34,114 nucleotides of DNA from Verrucomicrobiota bacterium (GTDB lineage Bacteria > Verrucomicrobiota > Verrucomicrobiia > Limisphaerales > UBA9464), in the NCBI GenBank assembly GCA_016871615.1, contig VHCX01000035.1:1-34114 (forward strand), in the 5' to 3' direction. Both the position numbers and the translations under genes were made by a program. The notes beneath the pieces are model-generated. The model was not told the origin of the DNA and searched no databases. It was given only the letters and a program-made list of their open reading frames with translations. Numbering within the stretch: position 1 is the first letter of the stretch; each line of letters begins with the position of its first letter. This document shows, one piece after another, positions 15,589 to 24,532 of the stretch.

Positions 15589-16821
15589 ATGACGACCGCC
15601 CAGACCATCGCGCTCGCCCTCCCGGGCACGCTGGCCGTGCTCGGCTTCGGCATCGTGACCTGGCAGTTCCTGGCGGCGATCCGCTTCCCGCTGCACCGGC
15701 GCACGCCCGATGCCGACACCGGCCGCCCCTCCGCGCCGCCTCCCGGGGTCTGCCTGCTCAAGCCGCTCAAGGGACTCGACCCCGACCATTCGGAGCGGTG
15801 CCTGCGGAGCTGGCTCGCCCAGGACCACGCCGGGCCGCTGCAGTTCCTCTTCGTGGTGGCCGACGAGGCGGACCCGATCGTCCCGCTGGTCCGGCGGCTC
15901 ATCGCCGAGCATCCGCACCGGGACGCGCGCCTGCGGGTCTGTCCCGACCGGATGGGCGCCAACGCCAAGGTGTCGAAGCTGGCCCAGGTCGGGGAGGAAA
16001 TCGCCCACGGGCTGGTGCTGGTCAGCGACGCCGACGTGCTGGCCCCGCCGGACCTCGTCTCGCAGATGGTGCGGCCGTTGGAGGATCCCAAGGTGGCCCT
16101 CGTGCATTGCTTCTACCGGCTGGCCAACCCGGCCAATGCCGCCATGGAATGGGAGGCCACGGCCGTCAACGCCGACTTCTGGAGCCAGGTGCTGCAGTCG
16201 CGGACACTGGCCCCGATGGACTTCGCCCTCGGCGCCTCGATGCTCATCCGCCGGACCGCCCTTGAGGGCATCGGGGGCTTCCGTGCGGTGGCCGACCACC
16301 TGGCCGACGACTTCCAGATCGGCCACCGGATCGCCGCGGCCGGCGGACGCATCGAGCTGTGCCCGGTGGTGGTCGAATGCCTCGACACCCCGACCGGATG
16401 GCGGGCGATCTGGACGCATCAGGTGCGCTGGAACCGCACGATCCGGGTGTGCCGGCCCGCGCCCTATGCGGCCAGCATCCTCGCCAACGCCACCCTGTGG
16501 AACGCGCTCGCCGCCGCGACGGCCTGGGGGCACCCGGCCCTGCCGCCCGGCGTCCGGGGGGCGTGGGTGGGCCTCTTCATGGGCCTGGTCATCGCCCGGT
16601 CGGCCATGGCCCAGGCGCTGGCCTGGCGGCTGGCGGCCCTGCCGGGGCGACAGGCCCGGCGGGACGACGCCTTCGTGTTCGGCATGGCCGCGGTGAGGGA
16701 CCTGCTCGGGGCGGCCGTGTGGGTGGCGGCCCTCGGCGGCAACCGGGTCCATTGGCGGGGCATCGACTACCGGGTGGACCGGGAGGGCCGCCTGACGCCG
16801 CTGCCCAACGGTCGGGCCTGA
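15589..16821 (+). CDS. GT21-type glycosyltransferase (ceramide glucosyltransferase/HpnI-like)
   Basis: A 410-residue inner-membrane glycosyltransferase. An N-terminal helix (about 8-30) anchors a GT-A domain: D92/D95 (VVADEADP), GANAKVSKLAQ (123-133), the metal site SDADVLAPPD (146-155), ADDFQIGHRIAAAGG (239-253, catalytic Asp) and HQVRW (277-281, the (Q/R)xxRW position). C-terminal hydrophobic segments follow. This arrangement is that of ceramide glucosyltransferase and of HpnI, which transfers N-acetylglucosamine to bacteriohopanetetrol. No other hpn gene is nearby, so the lipid acceptor is open. The gene starts 29 bp after pyrD on the same strand and is probably co-transcribed. Confidence 0.87.
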   Translation: MTTAQTIALALPGTLAVLGFGIVTWQFLAAIRFPLHRRTPDADTGRPSAPPPGVCLLKPLKGLDPDHSERCLRSWLAQDHAGPLQFLFVVADEADPIVPLVRRLIAEHPHRDARLRVCPDRMGANAKVSKLAQVGEEIAHGLVLVSDADVLAPPDLVSQMVRPLEDPKVALVHCFYRLANPANAAMEWEATAVNADFWSQVLQSRTLAPMDFALGASMLIRRTALEGIGGFRAVADHLADDFQIGHRIAAAGGRIELCPVVVECLDTPTGWRAIWTHQVRWNRTIRVCRPAPYAASILANATLWNALAAATAWGHPALPPGVRGAWVGLFMGLVIARSAMAQALAWRLAALPGRQARRDDAFVFGMAAVRDLLGAAVWVAALGGNRVHWRGIDYRVDREGRLTPLPNGRA

Positions 16822-16945
16822 ATCCCCGGCCCGAACCCTCCGGCCACCCTCTCCGGCCAACCCTTCTGGCCCGCCTCACCCGACCTCGCCGCCCAGAGCC
16901 GCCGAGCTTGCCACCCGGCCCGGATCCTCCAGGTCAGGCGCGACC

Positions 16946-18097
16946 TCAGCGCGGCGCCGACACCATGGCCCAGACCCACGGGCCCAGCGCGAGCACGATG
17001 TAGGCCCAGGCCCAGACCTTGTCGAAGCGCCCCCAGCGGAACCAGGCGGCCACCGCGCCCAGGACAATGCCGGCGAAAAAGCCGCCGAGATGGGCCAGGA
17101 CGTCGGAGGACGGGTCCACGCCCAGGCTCAGGAAGAGAAAGCCGGCGGCCCCGAGGCTGATGCCCACCGGCCTGGAGGCGTGACGGCTGAGGCGCCACCA
17201 GACCACGGCATGGCCCGCCAGCAGGCCCAAGGTGGCCATCACCACGCCCGAGGCGCCCAGCGCCCGGGAGGCCGGCTCGCGCAGGAACAGGCCGGTCAGG
17301 TTGGCCAGGGTGCCGGCCAACAGGCTCAGGCACAGGGCCGTGCCGGGCCCATGACGCCCCATGGCCAGGCCGAGGGTGAGGCCGCCGGTGGCGACATTGG
17401 AGACCAGATGGGCCACATCGGCATGCAGCCAGGTGGCCGTCCACAGACGCCACCACTGCCCCTGCTGGCGCACGGCCGCCACCTCGATCCAGCCGAGGGA
17501 ACGAAGGGCCGGCGGCAGCAGGCCATGCAGGGCGCACACCACGGCCGCCCAGACGAGCGCCCCGGACGACCAGGAGAACGCCCCGGGCCCGATGGCGGTC
17601 CCCGCCCCGGCCCCCCGCGCCCAGTCGAAGCGCCGATCCTCCAGGCGGTAGGCCTCGATCACCGCCCGGGCGCGGTCGATGAGATGGGGTTCGACGCGCA
17701 GGTGCCAGATCACGGTGCGCGAGGACTCCGGCCGTCGGCGGGGCACGCGGGCCCGGTGACGGGGGCGGCAGGAGGGCCGTCGGCCGGATGGGCGCATCGG
17801 GCCGACGGGCGACGGCGAGGGTGACGGCGAGAAGGGCGGCGGTGGCGTCCCGTCGTCCGACAGGGCGACCTCGCAGGACTCCGACGCCCCGGCCGGACCG
17901 GACAGGTCCGGCTCCGCAAGATCGACCGGATCGCAGGACACCGGCGGATCCGGCGGCTCATCGGGTTGGACCCGCTCGATGACCGCCGGGATGCCCTGGC
18001 TGATGAGCACCAACCCCCAGTCCATCGCCTCCCTCCGGGAACCGGCCGTGAGGAACGCCGGGGCGCCCGGTCCGGGATCGGGGGAGGTCGGTGTCAT
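16946..18097 (-). CDS. Rhomboid-family intramembrane serine protease with interrupted N-terminal domain
   Basis: A 383-residue protein. The rhomboid domain (about 165-375) has WWRLWTATWLHADVAHLVSN with H225, H230 and N234, the nucleophile S283 in GASG and the catalytic H336 in LAHLGG, so it should be active. Before it, residues 25-45 (MDWGLVLISQGIPAVIERVQ) and 130-155 (IWHLRVEPHLIDRARAVIEA, then YRLED) look like the halves of one small cytosolic DUF2007-like domain. They are separated by about 85 residues of low-complexity Pro/Ser/Arg sequence. ATG 18097 is the first ATG; an in-frame TTG at 18133 is possible. It lies 102 bp downstream of the 18200-18871 gene. Confidence 0.87.
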   Translation of the reverse strand: MTPTSPDPGPGAPAFLTAGSRREAMDWGLVLISQGIPAVIERVQPDEPPDPPVSCDPVDLAEPDLSGPAGASESCEVALSDDGTPPPPFSPSPSPSPVGPMRPSGRRPSCRPRHRARVPRRRPESSRTVIWHLRVEPHLIDRARAVIEAYRLEDRRFDWARGAGAGTAIGPGAFSWSSGALVWAAVVCALHGLLPPALRSLGWIEVAAVRQQGQWWRLWTATWLHADVAHLVSNVATGGLTLGLAMGRHGPGTALCLSLLAGTLANLTGLFLREPASRALGASGVVMATLGLLAGHAVVWWRLSRHASRPVGISLGAAGFLFLSLGVDPSSDVLAHLGGFFAGIVLGAVAAWFRWGRFDKVWAWAYIVLALGPWVWAMVSAPR

Positions 18098-18199
18098 CGG
18101 GGGCGAATGTCGGGAATGCGGCCGGGAAATCAACCGGACCCCGGGGTCGCCGTCGGGGTCCTGCCCGCGATGGATCGCACGATTCCGGCCGGCGGGTCC

Positions 18200-18871
18200 T
18201 CAGCGGGAGATCTGCCAGAACCGGATGCCCACCGGCTCGACGTGGACGGGATCCACTTGGGAGGTCGGCAGCGGCGCATCGCCCCGGATGCCGAAGATGC
18301 GGGCCGAACGCTGCAGGTCGGTCTCGGTGTCCACCGGGGCCCTCGGATTGAAGAACGACCACAGCCGCGAGGCCTTGGGCTCCTTGAAGAAGCCCCGCAC
18401 CCAACCGCCTTGTTCCGGCACGGACAGCACCCGCGGCTCGGACAGACTGCGGCGCAGCATCCCGCCCTCAAGCCCCTTCAGCTCGTCCTTGGCTTGCTCG
18501 GCACCCACCGCCAGGACCGAGTTCTCGCCCAGGGGCACCGGCGAGGCACGCACCAGCAACAACCGCCGCGCCGATGCCGACCCCGGTTGATCCGGACTGG
18601 GTACGGGAGAGACCGCCGTCGGCGACGTCGCCGCAGGCAGCGCCGGATCGACCGGTGCGGCCGGACGCGACGACGCCGCATCCGTGGCGGTCGCGGGGCT
18701 GCCCGCCGTCGGCCGGGCCGAGTCGGGCACCTTGCCTTGGCCCTGAACCTCGGCCACCCACAGGATCCCCATCGACACCACGGCCACCCGGCACCTCCAC
18801 GGGGTCGCCCCACGCCGGGCCGGCGGACGGGACGCGGAACGATCGGGCAACGGACCGTGGAGGGTGTTCAT
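18200..18871 (-). CDS. Secreted or anchored protein of unknown function
   Basis: A 223-residue protein I do not recognise. After a basic N-terminus, residues 27-46 (CRVAVVSMGILWVAEVQGQG) resemble a signal peptide or anchor. Residues 47-110 are an Ala/Pro/Ser/Thr-rich linker. The C-terminal half looks folded: ARRLLLVRASPVPLGENSVL, SLSEPRVLSVPEQGGWVRGF, KASRLWSFFNPRAPVD and VEPVGIRFWQISR. The gene begins inside the stop of the HTH-MBL gene (ATGA overlap at 18868-18871), which strongly supports its being real and translationally coupled. Confidence 0.65.
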   Translation of the reverse strand: MNTLHGPLPDRSASRPPARRGATPWRCRVAVVSMGILWVAEVQGQGKVPDSARPTAGSPATATDAASSRPAAPVDPALPAATSPTAVSPVPSPDQPGSASARRLLLVRASPVPLGENSVLAVGAEQAKDELKGLEGGMLRRSLSEPRVLSVPEQGGWVRGFFKEPKASRLWSFFNPRAPVDTETDLQRSARIFGIRGDAPLPTSQVDPVHVEPVGIRFWQISR

Positions 18872-19692
18872 GGGAACCAGGGGTTGTTGGCCTTCTCCTG
18901 CTCCACGGTCGTGAGCGGACCGTGACCCGGGCACACCAGCGTGCCGGGAGGCAGCGAGAAGATCTGTTCGCGGACCTTCGTGCGTGCCAGCTCCAACTGG
19001 TCGCGCGCCCCGCCCATGGAACCGGCGAAGAGCGCGTCGCCGACGACGGCCACGTGCGGCGCATCCTCGGGCCAGTTGCCCACGATGTAGGTGACGCCGT
19101 CCTCGGCATGTCCCGGCGTGTCGCGGTTGGTGATGCGCAGGCTGCCGAGCATGATGAAGTCGTTGGGGCGGATGCGCTGCTCCACCGGCGCGTTCCTGGA
19201 ATTGGTGTGGATGCGCACCTTCGGGAAGCGCGCCCTCAGGCCCGCCAGACCGGCGACATGGTCGCCATGGGAATGCGTGATGAAGACGTGTTTGAGGTGG
19301 AGTCCGTGCTTGTCGATCAGCGCCAGGATGGGGGCCGCATCGAAGCCCGTGTCGAACACGGCGGCCTCGCGCGTCACCTCGTCCCAGACCAGGTAGGCGT
19401 GCACCGCCATGCCGTCGCCCTCGGTGGTGATGACCCGCAATTCGCACCACCCGGCGGTGGCCACGGGTTGCGGCAGCCAACCGTCGGCGATCCGCATCAG
19501 CTTGGCCCCGTCGAGCGACAGACGCGTCGCGAGGTCCTCGAGGCGGCAGCCTGGGGCCGGCCGGCCGGTCTCCTCCATGCGCTCGTAGTCCGCCAGTGGG
19601 AGCCCGGCCGCCTGCGCCGCGGCGGCGGCTTCGGTGTGGGTGGACGTGCGGGCCTTCCGGAGGATGTCGCCCAGGGAATCTTCGAGAGTCAC
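18868..19692 (-). CDS. Metallo-beta-lactamase-fold hydrolase with N-terminal HTH-like domain
   Basis: A 274-residue protein from a GTG start. Residues 1-75 resemble an XRE-type helix-turn-helix (DSLGDILRKARTSTHTEAAA, LADYERMEETGRPAPGCRLE, then DLATRLSLDGAKL). Residues 80-270 form a glyoxalase-II-like MBL domain: THSHGDH (139-145), H195 in DTPGHAEDG, D219 in VVGDALFAG and H257 in CPGHGP, which together supply both metal sites. MBL enzymes of this subgroup hydrolyse thioesters such as S-lactoylglutathione or related substrates. The pairing with an HTH is unusual and might be a protein-protein or DNA-binding module. The ATG-less start is chosen because the HTH begins there. Confidence 0.83.
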   Translation of the reverse strand: MTLEDSLGDILRKARTSTHTEAAAAAQAAGLPLADYERMEETGRPAPGCRLEDLATRLSLDGAKLMRIADGWLPQPVATAGWCELRVITTEGDGMAVHAYLVWDEVTREAAVFDTGFDAAPILALIDKHGLHLKHVFITHSHGDHVAGLAGLRARFPKVRIHTNSRNAPVEQRIRPNDFIMLGSLRITNRDTPGHAEDGVTYIVGNWPEDAPHVAVVGDALFAGSMGGARDQLELARTKVREQIFSLPPGTLVCPGHGPLTTVEQEKANNPWFP

Positions 19693-19808
19693 GTCTCAAC
19701 GGTGCGCAGCGACCGGCGGGTCCGCAAGTCCGCCGGGAGGTCCCCTCCCACCACCACGGACGCCCGACCCGTCCCGGGGGGATCCCGGCATGGCGCCGGC
19801 GGAGACGC

Positions 19809-21305
19809 TCAGAAGTACTTCTCGACGATCCAGCGGGGTTGCCAGGCGTCGGGCTTGCGCGGGTGGCCGGTGAGATCGCGCATCAGGGGCCGGGGATTCG
19901 GCACGGTCAGCGGCTGGGTGTCGCCCACCCTGGCCTGCCACTCGGCCATACGGGCCAGGAGGCCGGACACGATGGCGGCGTTGCCGGGATCGCCGGACAC
20001 GTCCACGCGCTCGTCGGGATCGTTCGCGAGGTCGAAGAGCTGGCGGTGGTTGACCGGCGGGTAGCAGATGAGCTTCCAGCGCTCGTCGCGCACGGCCCGC
20101 ATGAGCCCCTGGTAGGGCAGGAAGACCGAGTCCCGTACCCGGGCGCCCGGCGTGGTCCACAGCGGGCGCAGGTCCTGGCCGGCCAGGCCCTCGGGCACCG
20201 GCACCCCGGTCAAGCCGCACAAGGTCGGGAACAGGTCGAAGAGGTAGGTGAACGCCTCCGTGCTCCGCCCGGCCGGTAGGCCCGGCCCGGCGACGATCAG
20301 GGGGCAGCGCATGCTGTGCTCGTAGACGTTCTGCTTGCCCAGGAGTCCGTGGCTGCCCAAGGCCAGCCCGTGGTCGGCGGCGTAGACGATGATCGTGTTG
20401 GTGGCATGGGCCGAGCGCGCCAGGGCGTCGAGCACCCGCCCGATCTGGGCGTCCAGGTGCTCGATGAGTCCGTAGTATTCCCCGAGCTGGTCGCGGACCC
20501 ACTCCGGCGGCCGGGGCCACGGCAGGAGGTTCTCGTCGCGCAGGACCAGCTCGCCGTTGTCGAAGGGGTGCTGGGGCAGGTAGTTGCGCGGCAGGGGCGG
20601 GCGCTTCGCGGGGTCGGTCACCCGCCAGGCCTCCGGCGGATTGCGCGGATCGTGGGGAGCCGTGAAGGCCACATAGGCGAGGAAGGGCCGCTGCCCGGCG
20701 GGGCGACGGAGGAAGTCGATCGCTTCGTCGGCGAACTGTTCGCTCGAGAACTTCGGTGAGGGACGGCGCGGCGACCACGTCCCATCGGGCCCCAAGGTTT
20801 GGATGGCGATGCGGGTATGGTCGTCCATGCCGCCGAAGTGGACCGAGCGCCCGCGCTCGAAACTGCGCACGAAGGACGCCTCGCCGTTGTGCCATTTGCC
20901 GGTGGCGAAGGTCTCGTAGCCCTGCCGCCGCAGGTGCTCGGGCCAGGTCAACGTCCTGTCGAGATTGTGGGGAAGGCCGAACCAGGTCCGCCCGCTCATG
21001 AGCATCGCCCGGCTGGGGATGCACACCGCGCCGCTGTTGCCCCCGAAGCAGTAGTTGCCCCGGAAGCTGACCCCGCGGGCCGCCAGCCCGTCGATATGGG
21101 GCGTGCGGAGGTGGAGGTTGCCCCAGGCGCCGATCGTGTCGGCGCGCTGATCGTCGGCGAAGAGGAAGAGTACATTGGGCCGCCCGGCACCCGCGACCGC
21201 CGACCCGGCCCCATCCGCCGCCGCGACGACGACCACGACTGGCCTACGCAGGACCCACAGGGCCACGACGAGTCCGGCGAGCACACGGAGAGTCCGCGGA
21301 ATCAT
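19809..21305 (-). CDS. Secreted Cys-type (formylglycine-dependent) sulfatase
   Basis: A 498-residue arylsulfatase-family enzyme. An N-terminal hydrophobic segment is followed by the metal site LFLFADDQRADTIG (D51, D52). The modified Cys95 lies in CIPSR (95-99), the C-x-P-S-R signal converted to formylglycine by a sulfatase-maturing enzyme encoded elsewhere. TGKWHNGE, YVAFTAPHDPRNPPE and YAADHGLALGSHGLLGKQN are further signatures. Such sulfatases remove sulfate from algal or host glycans and are expanded in Verrucomicrobiota. ATG 21305 gives the signal peptide; the frame is open to 21833 with unlikely sequence. Confidence 0.93.
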   Translation of the reverse strand: MIPRTLRVLAGLVVALWVLRRPVVVVVAAADGAGSAVAGAGRPNVLFLFADDQRADTIGAWGNLHLRTPHIDGLAARGVSFRGNYCFGGNSGAVCIPSRAMLMSGRTWFGLPHNLDRTLTWPEHLRRQGYETFATGKWHNGEASFVRSFERGRSVHFGGMDDHTRIAIQTLGPDGTWSPRRPSPKFSSEQFADEAIDFLRRPAGQRPFLAYVAFTAPHDPRNPPEAWRVTDPAKRPPLPRNYLPQHPFDNGELVLRDENLLPWPRPPEWVRDQLGEYYGLIEHLDAQIGRVLDALARSAHATNTIIVYAADHGLALGSHGLLGKQNVYEHSMRCPLIVAGPGLPAGRSTEAFTYLFDLFPTLCGLTGVPVPEGLAGQDLRPLWTTPGARVRDSVFLPYQGLMRAVRDERWKLICYPPVNHRQLFDLANDPDERVDVSGDPGNAAIVSGLLARMAEWQARVGDTQPLTVPNPRPLMRDLTGHPRKPDAWQPRWIVEKYF

Positions 21306-21373
21306 TCCCCCGATGGAACCAGCCCGACGGCCCGGCCGACAACCCAAACCCCCGATCCCACGATCCCAGACGA

Positions 21374-23098
21374 TCAACCCGCCACCGCCGCGCTCCCGGG
21401 AGCCGGGGGCGACGGCTTCCGAAGCTTCCGCCCGTTGAGCATCGCGCCAACCCAGGTGTAGCGCACGCCCCACTCGTAGACGGCCAGGAGAAGGCCCGTG
21501 ACCGCGGCCGAGATCAGCAGGCACTTGAGCCATCCGGGCAGCGGCCAGTCGGCCATCGCGCCCTGGGCCCAGATGACCAGGGGCAGGTGGCCGAGGTAGA
21601 GCCAGTAGGCCGAGTCCGAGAGGTAGCGCACCCGGGGGCTCGCCGTTCGGACCCACTCCCGGAAGGCGCCGATACACCCGAAGGTCATGGCCCAGGCGTA
21701 GAGCCCTTGGAGCAGCACGGTGGCCACATGGAACAGGCCCGGCGGCAGCACGCGGTCGCGGAACCTGAGGTGGCCCGTGGCGGCCTCGACCCCGAGGGGG
21801 AGCAGCACCAGCAGGCTCACGGGAAGGAGCCACCGCCAGCCCCGGCCGAGCTCGCCCCGGGAATCGTCAGCCTCATGGTACAGCACGCCGAAGGCGAAGA
21901 AGAGCAGGTAATAGGCAAGGACATGCGGCATGGGCACAAGGCCCATCGAGGTGTCCGGACCGTAGGTGCCCTCCCAGGTCATGAAGGCCTGCGGCACCAG
22001 CACGAGCGGGACCCAGACCAGCCAACGGGCCGGGCCGAGCACCAGCCACCGTGGGGGCGCCCCCCATCCGAACCGGCGCGCCAGCCAAGCGTAGGCGGAG
22101 AACACCGGAAGCAGCCAGCAGAGAAACCACAGGAACCACACCACGATGAAGACCGGGGTGTCGATGAGCCCACGGAAGACCTCGGAGATCCGGCGGCCCG
22201 CCTCGCCTGTCCCCTGCCCGGCCGCCGACTCCTCCACGCCCAGGGCCGTCAGGCGTCGGACGGCCACGGCCCGCCCGGCCTCGACCTCGGCGCGGTCGAG
22301 CTTCACGCCGAACAGGCCGGCGATGAACTCAGTGGCGGCCCAGTCGGCCCGGGCGGGCTGCACGGTCGATTCGCCCGAGACGCTGCGGGCATGGACGTTC
22401 GCGCCCCGGGCGAGGAGCAGCTCCACCAGGCCCGTGCGTCCGAGAAAGACGGCGGCGTGCAGCGGGGTGTTGCCATCGCGGTTGGTCGCATGGACCGAGG
22501 CCCCGGCGTCGAGCAGCCGGCGGGCGAGGTCTTCGCGACCCTGCAGGGCCACCAGCGTCAGCGGGACGATGCCAGATTCAGGCTGCTGGACATCCAGGGG
22601 CGGCTTGCGGGCCAGCACCCGGTCGAGGGCGGCCACGTCGCCCGAGGCGAGAGCGCTCCAGACCGTGACGTCGGCGGTCGCGGTCCGGGCCGTTTCGGCG
22701 GCCTTCCGCAGGCGGAACCTGGCGGCCATGGCACTGCCCGAGGCCCAGCCCATGGCAGGCACCAGCGTGACGAGCCCGATCAGGCAGGGCAGGAAGATGC
22801 GCAGCAGGCGGTTCTTCCAGACGGCCGAGAGACCGCGTTTGCGCCAGAGCAGGGCCGTGAAGAACCCGCTGACCACGAAGAAGAGCGGCATCCGGAAGCC
22901 GTGGACGGCCGCCTGGAACAGGTAGAGCCCGGTGCTCCGGCTCGGGTCCTCGATCATCCAGCCGAAACCGGCGGCGTAGGCCAAGGCCGCGTGATACAAG
23001 ATGCCCAGCAGCATCGCCGCCGCTCGGAGCGCATCGAGGTCATGGCGACGCGGATCAGGCAGGGCGGGCGGATCGGCGGCGGCGGCGGCGGGGTTCAT
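21374..23098 (-). CDS. Acyltransferase-3 membrane protein with ankyrin repeats inserted between helices
   Basis: A 574-residue protein. Residues 18-115 are the start of an acyltransferase-3 (OafA/OPG-like) domain: HDLDALRAAAMLLGILYHAA with the family's conserved His36, then FRMPLFFVVSGFFTALLWRK and helix three. Residues about 144-245 are soluble ankyrin repeats (ASGDVAALDRVLARKPPLDV; GREDLARRLLDAGASVHATN; DGNTPLHAAVFLGRTGLVEL; LLARGANVHARS). From about 312 the membrane domain resumes with seven or so helices, ending in YWLYLGHLPLVIWAQG. The family transfers acyl groups to carbohydrates or lipids across the inner membrane. The frame is continuous and the junctions are clean. It lies 68 bp upstream of the sulfatase on the same strand. 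Confidence 0.87.
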   Translation of the reverse strand: MNPAAAAADPPALPDPRRHDLDALRAAAMLLGILYHAALAYAAGFGWMIEDPSRSTGLYLFQAAVHGFRMPLFFVVSGFFTALLWRKRGLSAVWKNRLLRIFLPCLIGLVTLVPAMGWASGSAMAARFRLRKAAETARTATADVTVWSALASGDVAALDRVLARKPPLDVQQPESGIVPLTLVALQGREDLARRLLDAGASVHATNRDGNTPLHAAVFLGRTGLVELLLARGANVHARSVSGESTVQPARADWAATEFIAGLFGVKLDRAEVEAGRAVAVRRLTALGVEESAAGQGTGEAGRRISEVFRGLIDTPVFIVVWFLWFLCWLLPVFSAYAWLARRFGWGAPPRWLVLGPARWLVWVPLVLVPQAFMTWEGTYGPDTSMGLVPMPHVLAYYLLFFAFGVLYHEADDSRGELGRGWRWLLPVSLLVLLPLGVEAATGHLRFRDRVLPPGLFHVATVLLQGLYAWAMTFGCIGAFREWVRTASPRVRYLSDSAYWLYLGHLPLVIWAQGAMADWPLPGWLKCLLISAAVTGLLLAVYEWGVRYTWVGAMLNGRKLRKPSPPAPGSAAVAG

Positions 23099-23147
23099 GC
23101 GTGGTGGCTACGGTGATGGGCCTTTTCCCGAGGGATCGGCGTAATTT

Positions 23148-23177
23148 CCGGACTGGACCGGACCGGACTGGACCGGA
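23148..23177. repeat. Tandem duplication of a 15-bp unit
   Basis: CCGGACTGGACCGGA occurs twice, head to tail (23148-23162 and 23163-23177), in the 146-bp gap between the acyltransferase start and the deoxyhypusine-synthase-like stop. The number of units may vary between strains. No function is evident. Confidence 0.7.
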
Positions 23178-23244
23178 CATCCGTCCGATCCGTCGGCCGA
23201 CCCGTCGCCCCGGAATGCCGGGCCACCGACGGGCGCGGGCCCGA

Positions 23245-24429
23245 TCAGGACCGCTTCTTCTTGAGGCCGATGGAGCTGGAACGTTTGGCCAACTTGCGGC
23301 TGGTGAGCACCTTGTCAACGGTGCCGGTCTTCAGGTACTTCGAGCGCACCTGGTCGAGGATCGCGTCGCGGTGGTCGTAGAGCCGCTTGAGCTTGCGGGG
23401 CTTGACCCGAGCCGTGACGTAAGCCGTGAGCAGCGGCAGCGCGATGGTGCTGTCGGTGTAGCAGACCACCGAATCGGGGAGCTTGTCGGGGTCGACCTTG
23501 CCCCAGCTGACCGCCTCGGCCGGCGTGGCTCCGCTGAGGCCGCCGGTGTCGGGGCGCGCATCGGTGCACTGCAGGAAGTAGTCGTGGCCCTTCTCCTGGA
23601 TGCCCATGACCTCCTGGATCTGCGGCTCGGTCTGCAGCATGAAGTTCTTGGGACTGCCGCCGCCCAGGATGAACACGCTGCTGGTGTGGCCCGTGCTCTT
23701 GGCGTGGTAGACGATGCCCGCGGTCTGGTTCACGTCGCGGTTCACGTCGGGCAGCAGCTTCGATCCGCGCAGCGACATGGCCGCGACGTTCATGCCGATG
23801 GAGCTGTCGCCCGGGCTGCTGGTGAAGATGGGGATGCCGCACTCGTAGGCCGTGGAGAGGATCGAGCTGTCGCGGATGCCCAGCGTCTTCTGGCGGGCGT
23901 GGACGTACTTGCCCAGGAGGTGGTGGAACTCGTCGGTGCCCATGGGCCGCTGGAACTCCGGCCCCTGGATGACCTCACGCACGAAGGCGTCGGTGTCGAG
24001 GAGCACGTTGTAGTCGAAGAGCACGTCGTAGATGCGGATGACCCCCTCCTCATGCAATTCCACGTCGTCGAGGAAGGGCGTTCCGCTGTGCAGGTGCATG
24101 TCCAGACCGAAGTGGAGGTCGTGGTACAGGTTGGCCCCGGTGGAGATGATCCAGTCCACGTAGCCGCCCTTCATCAGCGGGATGAGGCAGCTCTTGCCCA
24201 GGCCGGCCGGGGTGAGCGCGCCGGTCAACGACATCCCGATGAAGCCGTCGTCGGGAAGCATCTTCCTCGCGAGCAACTGGGCCGCCTCGCGCAACCGGCC
24301 GCCATTGTAGGCCAGCATCGACTGATCGATGAGGTCGGCAGCGGAGATGCTCTTGCCGATGGCGAAGGGGTTGAGCCGGGGATAGGCGGCGAATTTCTTG
24401 GAGATCTTGTGGGCGGAGGCGTTGCTCAT
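23245..24429 (-). CDS. Deoxyhypusine-synthase-like protein (probable polyamine enzyme)
   Basis: A 394-residue member of the deoxyhypusine synthase family. The NAD- and spermidine-site segments are visible: [54 protein letters not shown] with Lys261, and EAVSWGK with Lys311, which aligns with the catalytic Lys329 of the human enzyme. Bacteria lack eIF5A, and characterised bacterial members transfer the aminobutyl group from spermidine to small amines, for example making homospermidine. The product here is therefore probably a polyamine. ATG 24429 (MSNASAHK) fits the family start; a longer frame to 24474 exists. The C-terminus is very basic (SIGLKKKRS). Confidence 0.88.
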   Translation of the reverse strand: MSNASAHKISKKFAAYPRLNPFAIGKSISAADLIDQSMLAYNGGRLREAAQLLARKMLPDDGFIGMSLTGALTPAGLGKSCLIPLMKGGYVDWIISTGANLYHDLHFGLDMHLHSGTPFLDDVELHEEGVIRIYDVLFDYNVLLDTDAFVREVIQGPEFQRPMGTDEFHHLLGKYVHARQKTLGIRDSSILSTAYECGIPIFTSSPGDSSIGMNVAAMSLRGSKLLPDVNRDVNQTAGIVYHAKSTGHTSSVFILGGGSPKNFMLQTEPQIQEVMGIQEKGHDYFLQCTDARPDTGGLSGATPAEAVSWGKVDPDKLPDSVVCYTDSTIALPLLTAYVTARVKPRKLKRLYDHRDAILDQVRSKYLKTGTVDKVLTSRKLAKRSSSIGLKKKRS

Positions 24430-24510
24430 AGGGCCGGGTCGAGAGTGCCCGGAAACCGGAAATGAAAAACGCAAAACTGGTGGCTGGGCTCGGGGATCCG
24501 CCGGGACGAT

Positions 24511-24532
24511 TCAGAGCCTGTCTGAAAACTCA
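24511..24532. repeat. Second, half-length copy of the TCA-flanked element
   Basis: The 23 bases 24511-24533 are identical to 1830-1852. This copy has TCA at 24511-24513, the 16-base left half at 24514-24529, and TCA again at 24530-24532. It lacks the right palindrome arm. As in the first copy, the right TCA is the stop codon of a minus-strand gene, here the amidase. Confidence 0.7.

Noticed and set aside
13990-16821. A 943-codon plus-strand open frame over pyrD and the glycosyltransferase
   Set aside because: Only the part from 15589 is coding (glycosyltransferase). Upstream it is out of frame with pyrD and antisense to the FkbM gene.
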